A stretch of 26,653 nucleotides of DNA. Origin: JBDKFK01 sp039798745 (GTDB taxonomy: Bacteria > Patescibacteriota > Microgenomatia > UBA1406 > GWC2-37-13). The stretch covers positions 1 through 26,653 of the forward strand of contig JBDKFK010000025.1 of NCBI GenBank assembly GCA_039798745.1. The letters are read 5' to 3'. The position numbers were made by a program, and so were the translations under genes. Below the pieces are notes generated by a model that saw nothing but the letters and a program-made list of their open reading frames with translations, ran no database searches and was not told the origin of the DNA. Positions 16,285-22,664 of this stretch are shown piece by piece (positions within the stretch are counted from its first letter, which is position 1; each line of letters opens with the position of its first letter).

Positions 16285-16566
16285 ATGACACAGAAATCAG
16301 ACACGACCGTTATGCGACGCGTACGGCGCCAGGCGCCAGACATCAACGGTCTGTATCGCGCCTATCAGGCCGCAACGGTCTCGTTCCTAGCCCTTAATGA
16401 GGAGCAGCAAACAGCCGTTTGCTTCGAGCGGCTCTATCGCGCAGCGCTCGACGCTGCCGGCTTTGCCGAGCTGCCATTGCCAAAGGGCTACGAAGTGCCA
16501 ACGGCCACGGCGCTGAACTATGTCAACCGTGTCGTTGATGGGTGGAGTCAGGCTCTAGCAGCCTGA
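16285..16566 (+). CDS. Small orphan protein, 93 residues, function unknown
   Basis: I do not recognise this protein. It is soluble, helical in outline and has no signal peptide, membrane segment or cysteine cluster; the N-terminus is basic (MRRVRRQ). The start is set by a strong site, ACAGGAGGTG, 4 nt before the ATG. The open frame extends upstream to 16075, but those codons run through the promoter and hairpins and are not credible coding sequence. Codons are visibly richer in G/C than in the neighbouring HAD gene. A promoter with structured leader precedes it and a strong hairpin follows it, so it is a self-contained one-gene unit between two minus-strand genes. Confidence 0.7.
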   Translation: MTQKSDTTVMRRVRRQAPDINGLYRAYQAATVSFLALNEEQQTAVCFERLYRAALDAAGFAELPLPKGYEVPTATALNYVNRVVDGWSQALAA

Positions 16567-16589
16567 TTCATAGTGCCCTCCAACACAGT

Positions 16590-16619
16590 GGGGTTATCTG
16601 GCTTTTGCCAGATGACCCC
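16590..16619 (+). terminator. Hairpin after the 16285 gene
   Basis: A 13-bp stem, GGGGTTATCTGGC with GCCAGATGACCCC (one G-U pair), has a TTTT loop. Only a weak T-rich tail follows. It lies just before the 3' end of the convergent gene at 16633 and may terminate transcription or stabilise the 3' end. Confidence 0.65.
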
Positions 16620-16632
16620 GCTTCTTTGCAGC

Positions 16633-17445
16633 TTACGCTACCTTGCCCATCGGCACCACCACAGGAGTTTCATCTTTATCTATTTCTACATGGTATATTT
16701 CTGCTCCCAGCGCGAGGTTGTGTAATGTAGCCTGAAGCTGTGTATCAGACGCAGCTTTAAAATCTTCCAGCGTCAATCCCTCTACATGCAGTCGAGGCAT
16801 TAATACTTTTTCAATAAAAGTATCATCCCGTTTTTTGTCATATACAAAGTACATAGAATTCTCTTTTTCGTCTTCATTATGCGGATTCACAGCATGAGTA
16901 TCACTGTCCACAACCAGAACTCCCTGTTCCCAGTGACTTCCTTCCAGTACAGCCATATACACTGATTTTCCTTGTTGTATATACGTCTGCATATGATCAA
17001 AGGCTCTTTGCATGTCTTCTTCGGGTATTGCATACCCTGTAGCCAGTTCGCTATTGAGTGCTTTCGCGATATGTCCACAGCCTATTACCGGAGCATCGTG
17101 ATGTTCACCTGCGGTATCATGCTCATGAGACGGATGGGCGTGAGTGTCGGTGTGCATATAAAACTTTTGTCCGCCTACTGTTAATGCGTTATAGACCGCG
17201 TCTACGCATTGCTCGGGCGTTAAGCCCAAATTTTTATGCCGGTTTACCGACAGAAGTGCCATGACATAGCCGTAATCACCGCCCGGGCGGGCTATCATCC
17301 CGTTTTCCGCACCATCTGCAGCATACCTGCCATCCACGCATTTACGTCCTTCTTTCGCTGCCGTCATACTTTTTACTACATGAGTAAGAGCGGCATCTAT
17401 ACTAACTTCGTGTTCTATTGTTTGTACTTCATCTGTTTCTTCCAT
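16633..17445 (-). CDS. Cys/His-rich protein with beta-carbonic-anhydrase-like motifs, function unknown
   Basis: I cannot name this 270-residue protein. Residues 34-60 read GRKCVDGRYAADG... then MIARPGGDYG, and residues 115-126 read HHDAPVIGCGHI. The order C-x-D-x-R, R-x-GGD, then H/C-GH resembles the zinc and Asp/Arg layout of beta-carbonic anhydrases (CxDxR ... HxxC), though the spacing is unusual. Between these motifs is a histidine-rich loop, MHTDTHAHPSHEHD (97-110), that could bind metal. A later stretch, GSHWEQGVLVVDSDTHAVNP, is also distinctive. No signal peptide is present. TACAAT 8 nt before the ATG on the minus strand and the lack of a ribosome site suggest a leaderless transcript. 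Carbonic anhydrase activity is not claimed. Confidence 0.75.
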   Translation of the reverse strand: MEETDEVQTIEHEVSIDAALTHVVKSMTAAKEGRKCVDGRYAADGAENGMIARPGGDYGYVMALLSVNRHKNLGLTPEQCVDAVYNALTVGGQKFYMHTDTHAHPSHEHDTAGEHHDAPVIGCGHIAKALNSELATGYAIPEEDMQRAFDHMQTYIQQGKSVYMAVLEGSHWEQGVLVVDSDTHAVNPHNEDEKENSMYFVYDKKRDDTFIEKVLMPRLHVEGLTLEDFKAASDTQLQATLHNLALGAEIYHVEIDKDETPVVVPMGKVA

Positions 17446-17495
17446 ATGTATCCATTGTATAAAGGAACAAGACCGTATTCAAGGCTAATCCGTGC

Positions 17496-17524
17496 TTGTT
17501 TATTACAGCTCGTTTTGATATACT
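17496..17524 (+). promoter_or_regulatory. Sigma-70-type promoter of the 17761 gene
   Basis: TTGTTT (17496-17501), 17-bp spacer, TATACT (17519-17524) with TGA just upstream (extended -10). The surrounding 16 nt are identical to the promoter at 16169. Confidence 0.7.
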
Positions 17525-17604
17525 ATAGGTATATTTTACAACCCATATTACCTCTAGGTATTATTGCTATATCTATCTGGTCCTCATGGGTTTGAACCTT
17601 TACA

Positions 17605-17617
17605 ACCGGGAGAGATT
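17605..17617 (+). repeat. Left arm of gene-enclosing inverted repeat (unit 17496-18175)
   Basis: ACCGGGAGAGATT is the exact reverse complement of 18163-18175. It lies about 75 nt into the predicted leader, just after the boxA-like CCTTTACAA. Confidence 0.8.
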
Positions 17618-17619
17618 TT

Positions 17620-17675
17620 TGCCTTAGAGGCATTAAACATATCAGATTTCTGGTGTTTTTAATGCCCCTAAGGCA
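17620..17675 (+). promoter_or_regulatory. Long leader hairpin
   Basis: An 18-bp stem, TGCCTTAGAGGCATTAAA (17620-17637) with TTTAATGCCCCTAAGGCA (17658-17675), has one mismatch and a 20-nt loop. It may control or protect the leader. Confidence 0.75.
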
Positions 17676-17676
17676 C

Positions 17677-17696
17677 GCTAAATGCCTGCATTTAGC
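17677..17696 (+). promoter_or_regulatory. Second leader hairpin
   Basis: GCTAAATGC and GCATTTAGC form a near-perfect palindrome, immediately after the first hairpin and 64 nt before the start codon. Confidence 0.6.
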
Positions 17697-17760
17697 TTGG
17701 TGGCAATCGCTTATGATCCTGGACGCCATGTCTAAGGTCATCAATTCAAAGGAGGGCTAT

Positions 17761-18096
17761 ATGCTTGACAAAACTGTATTCACCAAAGTAGTCTGGCTTT
17801 GCGACCGACCGCTCTATGAAGGGGAGCGCAATCTTCTTGAGCAAGTGTTTCCCGACCTGCCGATCGAGGAACTCGACACCGGCGACGCCGGTTTGAGCGT
17901 TGCCTCGGCGATGACGTTGCTGCACGGCTGCAGCAACAGCTGGCTGCCGGTCATCGGCGCCCGCACATCGCTTATTGTCGTATTGGCCACTCAGGGCTAT
18001 CGCTTCGCATACCTATGCGAAAGCGGCACCCCGCCGTACGACGACGAAGTGTACTATGTCAAAGAGCGCGAGCAGGAGCTCGTGATCGCTGACTAG
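17761..18096 (+). CDS. Small orphan protein, 111 residues, function unknown
   Basis: I do not recognise this acidic soluble protein. A hydrophobic stretch near 68-76 (TSLIVVLAT) looks like a buried strand rather than a membrane helix, and there are three scattered cysteines. The start is chosen because AAAGGAGGGC lies 4 nt before this ATG. The frame is open back to 17653, but that part overlaps the two leader hairpins. Third codon positions are mostly G or C, unlike the family genes nearby. The gene is enclosed by an exact 13-nt inverted repeat (17605-17617 and 18163-18175) and followed by a strong GC hairpin. Confidence 0.7.
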   Translation: MLDKTVFTKVVWLCDRPLYEGERNLLEQVFPDLPIEELDTGDAGLSVASAMTLLHGCSNSWLPVIGARTSLIVVLATQGYRFAYLCESGTPPYDDEVYYVKEREQELVIAD

Positions 18097-18112
18097 CACC
18101 TTCGACGCCTCA

Positions 18113-18158
18113 CCTCGCCCGTCTCGCCCTCCGAATCGGGGGGGCGGACGAGGCGGGG
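18113..18158 (+). terminator. GC-rich 3' hairpin of the 17761 unit
   Basis: Stem segments CCTCGCC-CGTC-(T)-CGCCC pair with GGGCG-GACG-(A)-GGCGGGG, with single-base bulges. No U-tract follows directly. The right inverted-repeat arm begins 4 nt later. Confidence 0.65.
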
Positions 18159-18162
18159 GCAC

Positions 18163-18175
18163 AATCTCTCCCGGT
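18163..18175 (+). repeat. Right arm of gene-enclosing inverted repeat
   Basis: AATCTCTCCCGGT is the exact reverse complement of 17605-17617. Confidence 0.8.
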
Positions 18176-18203
18176 CTTTATACTCTTACCTCAGTACTCC
18201 CTG

Positions 18204-18209
18204 TATAAT
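18204..18209 (+). promoter_or_regulatory. -10 box TATAAT, leaderless start at 18216
   Basis: TATAAT ends 6 nt before the ATG, with no ribosome site. Confidence 0.55.
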
Positions 18210-18215
18210 ATCCTC

Positions 18216-18551
18216 ATGACCCGCGACCGCGACGATATCGAACAAATACTTATTGAAATTGCCGCTACCCATCCTATATGTACTCTCGGCAAAATGATGG
18301 GACATAAGGCTGTTTATATCAACCGTAAACTAGCGCTCTGCGCCTTTGACGATGGGATGGTCGTTAAAGTGCCAAAAGAAAAACATCAGGAAGTAGTAGA
18401 TAGTAATGAAGATTGTGTAGATTTTGCTCCCTCAGGTCACCGTATGACCGGCAGAATTATTCTTACTCTCGAGAATGCCGAAGACTATCTGCATCATCCA
18501 CTTGTTCACGAATCTCTCCGCCTTACTGCTCTTGAAGCTTCTAAAAAATAA
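18216..18551 (+). CDS. TfoX N-terminal-domain-like protein
   Basis: This 111-residue protein resembles the stand-alone TfoX_N family: an N-terminal helix, then GKMMGHKAVYINRKLALCAFDDGMVVKVP (25-53), matching the pattern M-F-G/G...-NGK-F-G...DGL-LRLP, and a C-terminal helix-rich end. These proteins are small alpha/beta domains of unclear biochemical role; the link to competence applies to full-length TfoX only. A TATAAT box 6 nt before the ATG and no ribosome site suggest a leaderless transcript. It converges with the ABC permease gene, with 3 bp between stop codons. Confidence 0.7.
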   Translation: MTRDRDDIEQILIEIAATHPICTLGKMMGHKAVYINRKLALCAFDDGMVVKVPKEKHQEVVDSNEDCVDFAPSGHRMTGRIILTLENAEDYLHHPLVHESLRLTALEASKK

Positions 18552-18554
18552 CTC

Positions 18555-19337
18555 TTATTTATTCCGCTCGTTCTTCACAAAGAGATATGTGCCAATCGTA
18601 ATGAAGACCACAAACATTCCGGACATAACCAGAAGATCCACCCATGGGCTATATAACACTACTTTGTCGTACTCAGGTAGGCCCCGGTAAAAAACACCTC
18701 TTACAAAATCCACAGCATATGTCATCGGCGCGATCCGCGAAAATATATATAAATAGGGCGGCAGATCTTTAATCGGATTAAATACTCCTGCAAGAAAAAA
18801 CTGTGGAAATAAAATAAACGGAAAAATCTGATTTGCCAATCGCTGTGAGTTTAAGTTAGCCATTACTATTATCCCGAAAGCTCCTCCAAACAAACAGATC
18901 ACTATCGCTACCGGAATAAGTGAAATCAACTGCGGTATCGTAATAGGAATACCAATAATAAGACCAAACACTAGAATACCCAAAACCTGCATAAAAGCAA
19001 CCATCGACTCACCGAGGATTTTCCCCAGAATAATAGAGTAACGGGAAATAGGGGAGACAAACATCTCCTGACTAAAATCATTCTCTCTGTCCTCGATCAG
19101 TGAAATTATGCCCGATGCTGTAGATTGAAAAAGTGTCTGTCCCAGTACACCCACGAATGTAAAGGTCAAGAAGTTATAGCCCACCGACTTTCCAATATTC
19201 GACTCTAGACTTCCTCCTAATACTCCAATGAATATGAGCGGAAATATAAATGTAGCTATAATCCTTCCCCTGTCACGCAGGAATTTTGTAAGATCTCGAA
19301 AAGCAATAGCAAAAATAGAATTAAGTTCTTTCAGCAT
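18555..19337 (-). CDS. ABC-2 type transporter permease
   Basis: This membrane subunit of an ABC exporter is about 260 residues, the usual length for ABC-2 permeases. It has six hydrophobic segments, the first from about residue 25 (ATFIFPLIFIGVLGG). A conserved ABC-2 stretch follows: the loop ENDFSQEMFVSPISRYSIILGK, then IFSRIAPMTYAVDFVRG near the C-terminus. The ATG at 19337 is preferred over an upstream TTG at 19352 because GGAGG lies 6 nt before it. It overlaps the end of the ATPase gene by 17 bp, so the two are one operon. The substrate is unknown; drugs, lipids or polysaccharides are typical. Confidence 0.88.
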   Translation of the reverse strand: MLKELNSIFAIAFRDLTKFLRDRGRIIATFIFPLIFIGVLGGSLESNIGKSVGYNFLTFTFVGVLGQTLFQSTASGIISLIEDRENDFSQEMFVSPISRYSIILGKILGESMVAFMQVLGILVFGLIIGIPITIPQLISLIPVAIVICLFGGAFGIIVMANLNSQRLANQIFPFILFPQFFLAGVFNPIKDLPPYLYIFSRIAPMTYAVDFVRGVFYRGLPEYDKVVLYSPWVDLLVMSGMFVVFITIGTYLFVKNERNK

Positions 19338-20274
19338 GTGTATCCTCCACAATTTCTAAATATGCATCCTCCAGGCTTGGAGTGTGCACTTTAAGATGAG
19401 TAAGTGGTGTCTTGATTGACTGTACAATCCGTGCACCCTCACCGTCTTTCACGGGTATACGGATGTGTTCTTCTTCAACGAATGACACCTTCATCTTGGT
19501 TAATTCGGCCTTAACAGCGCTTCGATCTTTTGGTTTCACATCAATGCTTACATATCCTTTTACCAGATGCGCCTTCACCTCAGTCGGTGTCCCTTTCATT
19601 ACAATTTTACCGTGGTTTATTATAGCTATCTGATCCGCATTTTCCGATTCTTCAAGGTAATGTGTCGTAAGAAAAATAGTTGTGTGTTCGCGTTTTCTTA
19701 CATCCACCAGATACTCCCATAAATTTCTCCGGCTTAGAGGATCTAATCCGGTAGTAGGTTCATCCAGAAACAAAATTTTAGGATTGTGCATTAGGCTTCT
19801 CACGATTTCCAGCTTCCGCTTCATCCCACCCGAGTATGTTTTGATCGGTTTGAACAGATCTTTTGATATATCCAAAAGCTCCGCTAGCTCATGTACACGC
19901 TCCTTATATGAATCAGGCATCATTGAGTACATCGGACTGAACGGATACAACCCATAGAGAACAGCATGTAATCGTATATTTTCCTCCGCCGTAAGATTCT
20001 GATCAAGACTTGGTTTCTGAAAAATTACCCCTATGTTCTGTCGTATCTGCGTTGACTGTGTGTCTATATCATATCCTGCGATCTTTACTTCTCCTGATGT
20101 GGTAGATAGGGTAGTGGTAAGGATGGAGATGGTCGTAGTTTTGCCCGCTCCGTTTGGCCCGAGTAACGAAAAAAACTCTCCTTCGTTTACGGTAAATGAA
20201 ATATCATCCACAGCACGCTCCTTTGAGTTATTGTATTGTTTAACCAGATGTTTCACATCAATTACATGTTTCAT
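19321..20274 (-). CDS. ABC transporter ATP-binding protein, DrrA-like
   Basis: This 317-residue nucleotide-binding subunit has Walker A GPNGAGKT (39-46), the Q-loop in VIFQKPSLDQN, the signature YSGGMKRK (147-154), Walker B ILFLDEP (167-173), D-loop GLD and the switch histidine in TTHYLEE. About 90 residues follow the ATPase core, as in DrrA/CcmA-like exporters of the ABC-2 class. It energises the permease encoded just downstream. On the minus strand TATAAT (20292-20287) lies 12 nt before the ATG, giving a leader of only a few nt. Confidence 0.93.
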   Translation of the reverse strand: MKHVIDVKHLVKQYNNSKERAVDDISFTVNEGEFFSLLGPNGAGKTTTISILTTTLSTTSGEVKIAGYDIDTQSTQIRQNIGVIFQKPSLDQNLTAEENIRLHAVLYGLYPFSPMYSMMPDSYKERVHELAELLDISKDLFKPIKTYSGGMKRKLEIVRSLMHNPKILFLDEPTTGLDPLSRRNLWEYLVDVRKREHTTIFLTTHYLEESENADQIAIINHGKIVMKGTPTEVKAHLVKGYVSIDVKPKDRSAVKAELTKMKVSFVEEEHIRIPVKDGEGARIVQSIKTPLTHLKVHTPSLEDAYLEIVEDTHAERT

Positions 20275-20286
20275 ACGACAAGTAAT

Positions 20287-20292
20287 ATTATA
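20287..20292 (-). promoter_or_regulatory. -10 box TATAAT for the ABC operon
   Basis: On the minus strand TATAAT ends 12 nt before the ATG at 20274, leaving a leader of about 5 nt. Confidence 0.5.
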
Positions 20293-20328
20293 ACCTACCC
20301 AGCACGATTATTTCAAAATGTCTATATA

Positions 20329-20395
20329 TTCCTCTCCTTTACTAAGGAGGGATTAGCCGCCGGAGGGCGAGCCTCGCCAAGGCGGGGGGTGGTTT
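20329..20395 (+). repeat. REP-like palindromic intergenic repeat, copy 2
   Basis: CCTCTCCTTTACTAAGGAGG has the same core as copies 1 and 3, followed by a longer GC-rich insertion containing GGCGAGCCTCGCC and ending in GGGGTGGTT. It lies between the divergent ABC operon and the 20621 unit. Confidence 0.7.
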
Positions 20396-20396
20396 A

Positions 20397-20405
20397 TGAT
20401 ATAAT
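20397..20405 (+). promoter_or_regulatory. Extended -10 promoter TGATATAAT
   Basis: TG-A-TATAAT without a clear -35 box. It would give a leader of about 200 nt for the 20621 gene. A weaker alternative (TTGATA at 20473, 18 bp, TATATG) overlaps the inverted-repeat arm. Confidence 0.5.
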
Positions 20406-20422
20406 ATGAGTCACTCATATTA
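20402..20422. promoter_or_regulatory. Perfect palindrome at the promoter, possible operator
   Basis: Arms TAATATGAGT and ACTCATATTA are separated by one C. The palindrome overlaps the -10 box and predicted transcription start. It could be a repressor site, or a hairpin at the 5' end of the RNA. Confidence 0.5.
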
Positions 20423-20474
20423 CTACGGCGCCTTAATACTTGCTTATTACTGCCGCCGATTATATTTGCCCTTT

Positions 20475-20490
20475 GATAAAGCGAGAGATT
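20475..20490 (+). repeat. Left arm of gene-enclosing inverted repeat (unit 20397-22139)
   Basis: GATAAAGCGAGAGATT is the exact reverse complement of 22124-22139. It is 16 nt long, with no mismatch and no extension on either side. Confidence 0.9.
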
Positions 20491-20495
20491 TCACG

Positions 20496-20553
20496 ATATA
20501 TGAGGGAATAAGATATATATAGTATATTATATAGCTCTCATCCCCTCATATAT
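20496..20553 (+). promoter_or_regulatory. Leader hairpin of the 20621 gene
   Basis: ATATATGAGGG (20496-20506) pairs exactly with CCCTCATATAT (20543-20553) around a 36-nt AT-rich, self-complementary loop. It starts 6 nt after the inverted-repeat arm. Confidence 0.65.
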
Positions 20554-20620
20554 AACACCCTCAAACATCCTCTTGCCGGCCTCATCTTTCTCTACCTGAA
20601 GTAAAGGAGGTATAAGCACA

Positions 20621-21073
20621 ATGTCCGAAGACTATGCGCGCAGCCGTGAGACAACACTTGTGGCTGCAGCGCACGTATGCTTTAAGTGTGGAACCTGTAT
20701 CCAACCTGAGCAGAGTTTCTGTCATCAGTGTGGCATACAAAATCCAACTATCCATGAGAAGCAGTGCCGTAAATGCAGCTACATAATCGTCCGTCTTTCA
20801 GGATGGATGTATTTTTGTCCCATCTGCGGCACACCGATCACGTACGAACGATGCTTTTCAGCATTTGAGCTGCTTCGTCTGGAAGCACGAATCACCTGGT
20901 ACAAAGCTCCCTCCAACTGGGGCTTGTCGCACAAGGCTGCTGTACAGCTTGTACAGCACGGAATCACTCCGGACCACGCGCTCCTTATGCGCAAAGGCGA
21001 CTTCCTTGTTCTCAAGGGCATCGGTGAGTCGATAGCCTCAGAAGTCATGCGTAAACGCAGGTTTATGCCTTGA
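20621..21073 (+). CDS. Double zinc-ribbon protein with helix-hairpin-helix-like end
   Basis: This 150-residue protein has two zinc-ribbon CxxC pairs: C20/C23 with C34/C37, and C49/C52 with C66/C69. The C-terminal segment (about 103-146) ends in LKGIGESIASEVMRKR, which looks like a helix-hairpin-helix (GIG hairpin) and could bind DNA or RNA non-specifically. No enzyme motif is visible. AAAGGAGG lies 10 nt before the ATG. It is followed 18 bp later by the membrane protein gene, and both are enclosed by the 16-nt inverted repeat, so they are probably co-transcribed and may act together. The function is unknown. Confidence 0.75.
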   Translation: MSEDYARSRETTLVAAAHVCFKCGTCIQPEQSFCHQCGIQNPTIHEKQCRKCSYIIVRLSGWMYFCPICGTPITYERCFSAFELLRLEARITWYKAPSNWGLSHKAAVQLVQHGITPDHALLMRKGDFLVLKGIGESIASEVMRKRRFMP

Positions 21074-21091
21074 CACGTAAAGGAGATACAC

Positions 21092-22078
21092 ATGACTGAC
21101 ACCAACTCACCGCTACCAGCACTCATCGAGCAGTGTGTAGCGGAGTTTACCACCACGTTTGCTGCTGGAGATCCCTCCATTTCTTTTCCCGAAGAACGGC
21201 GGGAAGGAGTGATAGAACTTAGCTGGGATCTGCAGCTTGAATGGAAAGCCAATGAGATCACCTATCGCATCCTCGTCAAGCTCGCTGAGCATCTCAAAGG
21301 CCCTCGGATCGAAGTGAGGGCTTCAGCAACTAATGCTGAAGGTCAGAGCTTTGAGAGCGATGTTGGAGCTATTTCTACGATTACCGAGCAAAATAGCCCA
21401 GCCTGGCAGGTCGCGCTTCGATACATTCTCGAGGTTGCCTACAAAACAGTAGGCATCTGGGACGCCGATGACTTCTCGGGAGACACCGTATACGACAATG
21501 GCGAATTCCACGAGAAGCTATACCGTTTCCCCGGTGAACAAGCCTTTCAGGATGCTATGCTTCATCTCAACTGGAAATTCACAACAACGACTGCAATCCA
21601 GATTGAGCCTATAGGTGACCTGGCCTTCCTTACCCGTGACCGCCACGCCGATCTTATCGACGCCTACCTTTCCGGCCTTCCCCACAGCAGTGTTGACGTT
21701 GTGCATGTTCGGCCCAACGGCCGCCTTCACAAGTCCACAATACTCAATAACATGCCTTCGTACCTGAGCGAAATGCTCACCGAAGTCATGGAGAGTCGGG
21801 GTGGACCTACCGATATGGAGGCATTCATTCGCCGGCAGGAAAAGGCCATGCGTAAACGCAGACGCCAGCGGCGGGTCAAGTTGGCTGTCGAGATTTACAA
21901 AAACCTCACAGCCTTCATCATTCCTATGCTGGTCGTATACTTCCTCCTCGCCCTGGATCGGACGGAGTATACGGTATTTCAGAGCATCCTTCTGATCCTT
22001 ACTCTGGCACTGCTCGTGGGACGTATGATCGCTGAGCTCATTGCCATGCGCATAGAGCTCAAAGAGCTTCAGGAGTAA
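21092..22078 (+). CDS. C-terminally membrane-anchored protein, function unknown
   Basis: I do not recognise this 328-residue protein. About 245 soluble residues come first, with mixed alpha/beta character. A very basic segment follows (KAMRKRRRQRRVK, about 251-263), then two hydrophobic helices near 269-288 and 296-320 and a short charged tail. This topology puts the large N-terminal part in the cytosol, where it could meet the zinc-ribbon protein encoded upstream. The ribosome site AAAGGAG lies 8 nt before the ATG. A hairpin and the right inverted-repeat arm follow the stop. There are no recognised catalytic motifs. Confidence 0.7.
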   Translation: MTDTNSPLPALIEQCVAEFTTTFAAGDPSISFPEERREGVIELSWDLQLEWKANEITYRILVKLAEHLKGPRIEVRASATNAEGQSFESDVGAISTITEQNSPAWQVALRYILEVAYKTVGIWDADDFSGDTVYDNGEFHEKLYRFPGEQAFQDAMLHLNWKFTTTTAIQIEPIGDLAFLTRDRHADLIDAYLSGLPHSSVDVVHVRPNGRLHKSTILNNMPSYLSEMLTEVMESRGGPTDMEAFIRRQEKAMRKRRRQRRVKLAVEIYKNLTAFIIPMLVVYFLLALDRTEYTVFQSILLILTLALLVGRMIAELIAMRIELKELQE

Positions 22079-22093
22079 CTATCTAGGTACAAA

Positions 22094-22115
22094 GGGGATG
22101 CTGCATAGCATCCCC
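22094..22115 (+). terminator. Hairpin after the 20621-22078 gene pair
   Basis: GGGGATGCT and AGCATCCCC form a perfect 9-bp stem with a GCAT loop; flanking A/T bases can extend it. It is followed by CCTTGTATC. Confidence 0.7.
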
Positions 22116-22123
22116 CTTGTATC

Positions 22124-22139
22124 AATCTCTCGCTTTATC
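22124..22139 (+). repeat. Right arm of gene-enclosing inverted repeat
   Basis: AATCTCTCGCTTTATC is the exact reverse complement of 20475-20490. The -35 box of the next gene begins 10 nt further on. Confidence 0.9.
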
Positions 22140-22148
22140 TTAATCTAA

Positions 22149-22177
22149 TTGACAATGCATATATTTAGTGCTATTCT
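22149..22177 (+). promoter_or_regulatory. Promoter of the 22190 gene
   Basis: TTGACA (22149-22154), 17-bp spacer, TATTCT (22172-22177). The leader would be about 6 nt, with no ribosome site. Confidence 0.65.
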
Positions 22178-22189
22178 GAAGAAATTGAT

Positions 22190-22615
22190 ATGGATAAGAA
22201 ACTACTAGGCTTGATGTTCTTATTTTTCCTCTCGTTCGCGCTTTTTGCGTCGATGGTTATTTTTGAGAAGCCATTATCCAACTTTACCCGAGCTAAAGAG
22301 GAATTAGCCCCTTCCACCACCGACTCACTTATTTTTGCCTGGCCTCTCACTACTAAGGCCGACTCTACCTCACAAAGCACGGTAACCGTGTTTGTGCGTA
22401 ATATTAAAACAAAACCGTTATCCAATAAAGTAGTATCTATAACTTCTACACTCGGTACATTCAAGGAGACCTCAGTAACGAGCGATAAAGAGGGAAAAGC
22501 CGAATTTCACCTTATTTCCGATACCCCAGGCATAGCTGAGGTTACCGCCAAGATCGAAGGGATGGAAGGATCAGATGGAGTACTCAGCCACAAAGTAACA
22601 GTACAGTTTGAATAA
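22190..22615 (+). CDS. Membrane-anchored Big_1-like Ig-fold protein
   Basis: This 141-residue protein has one N-terminal hydrophobic segment (about 5-26), either an uncleaved signal anchor or a signal peptide, and then a single Ig-like domain. The domain reads like bacterial Ig-like group 1 (invasin/intimin type): TVFVRNIKTKPLSNKVVSI, SDKEGKAEFHL, GIAEVTAKIEG, then a last strand KVTVQF. It probably lies outside the membrane with a structural or adhesive role. It has its own promoter with a 6-nt leader. It lies between the zinc-ribbon unit and galU. Confidence 0.7.
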   Translation: MDKKLLGLMFLFFLSFALFASMVIFEKPLSNFTRAKEELAPSTTDSLIFAWPLTTKADSTSQSTVTVFVRNIKTKPLSNKVVSITSTLGTFKETSVTSDKEGKAEFHLISDTPGIAEVTAKIEGMEGSDGVLSHKVTVQFE

Positions 22616-22649
22616 CGCTCCGCTTATTTATTTTCCTGGGTAAGTCTGT

Positions 22650-22655
22650 TATAAT
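22650..22655 (+). promoter_or_regulatory. -10 box TATAAT of galU
   Basis: TATAAT ends 9 nt before the ATG at 22665, giving a leader of about 3 nt, with no ribosome site. Confidence 0.55.
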
Positions 22656-22664
22656 CATCAACAT

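Larger units (their letters stand above)
17446..17760 (+). promoter_or_regulatory. 315-bp region: leaderless promoter (-) and long structured leader (+)
   Basis: There is no gene in this spacer. On the minus strand TACAAT (17459-17454) serves the Cys/His-rich gene. On the plus strand it holds the promoter at 17496, a leader of about 230 nt, an inverted-repeat arm, two hairpins and the ribosome site of the 17761 gene. Confidence 0.6.
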
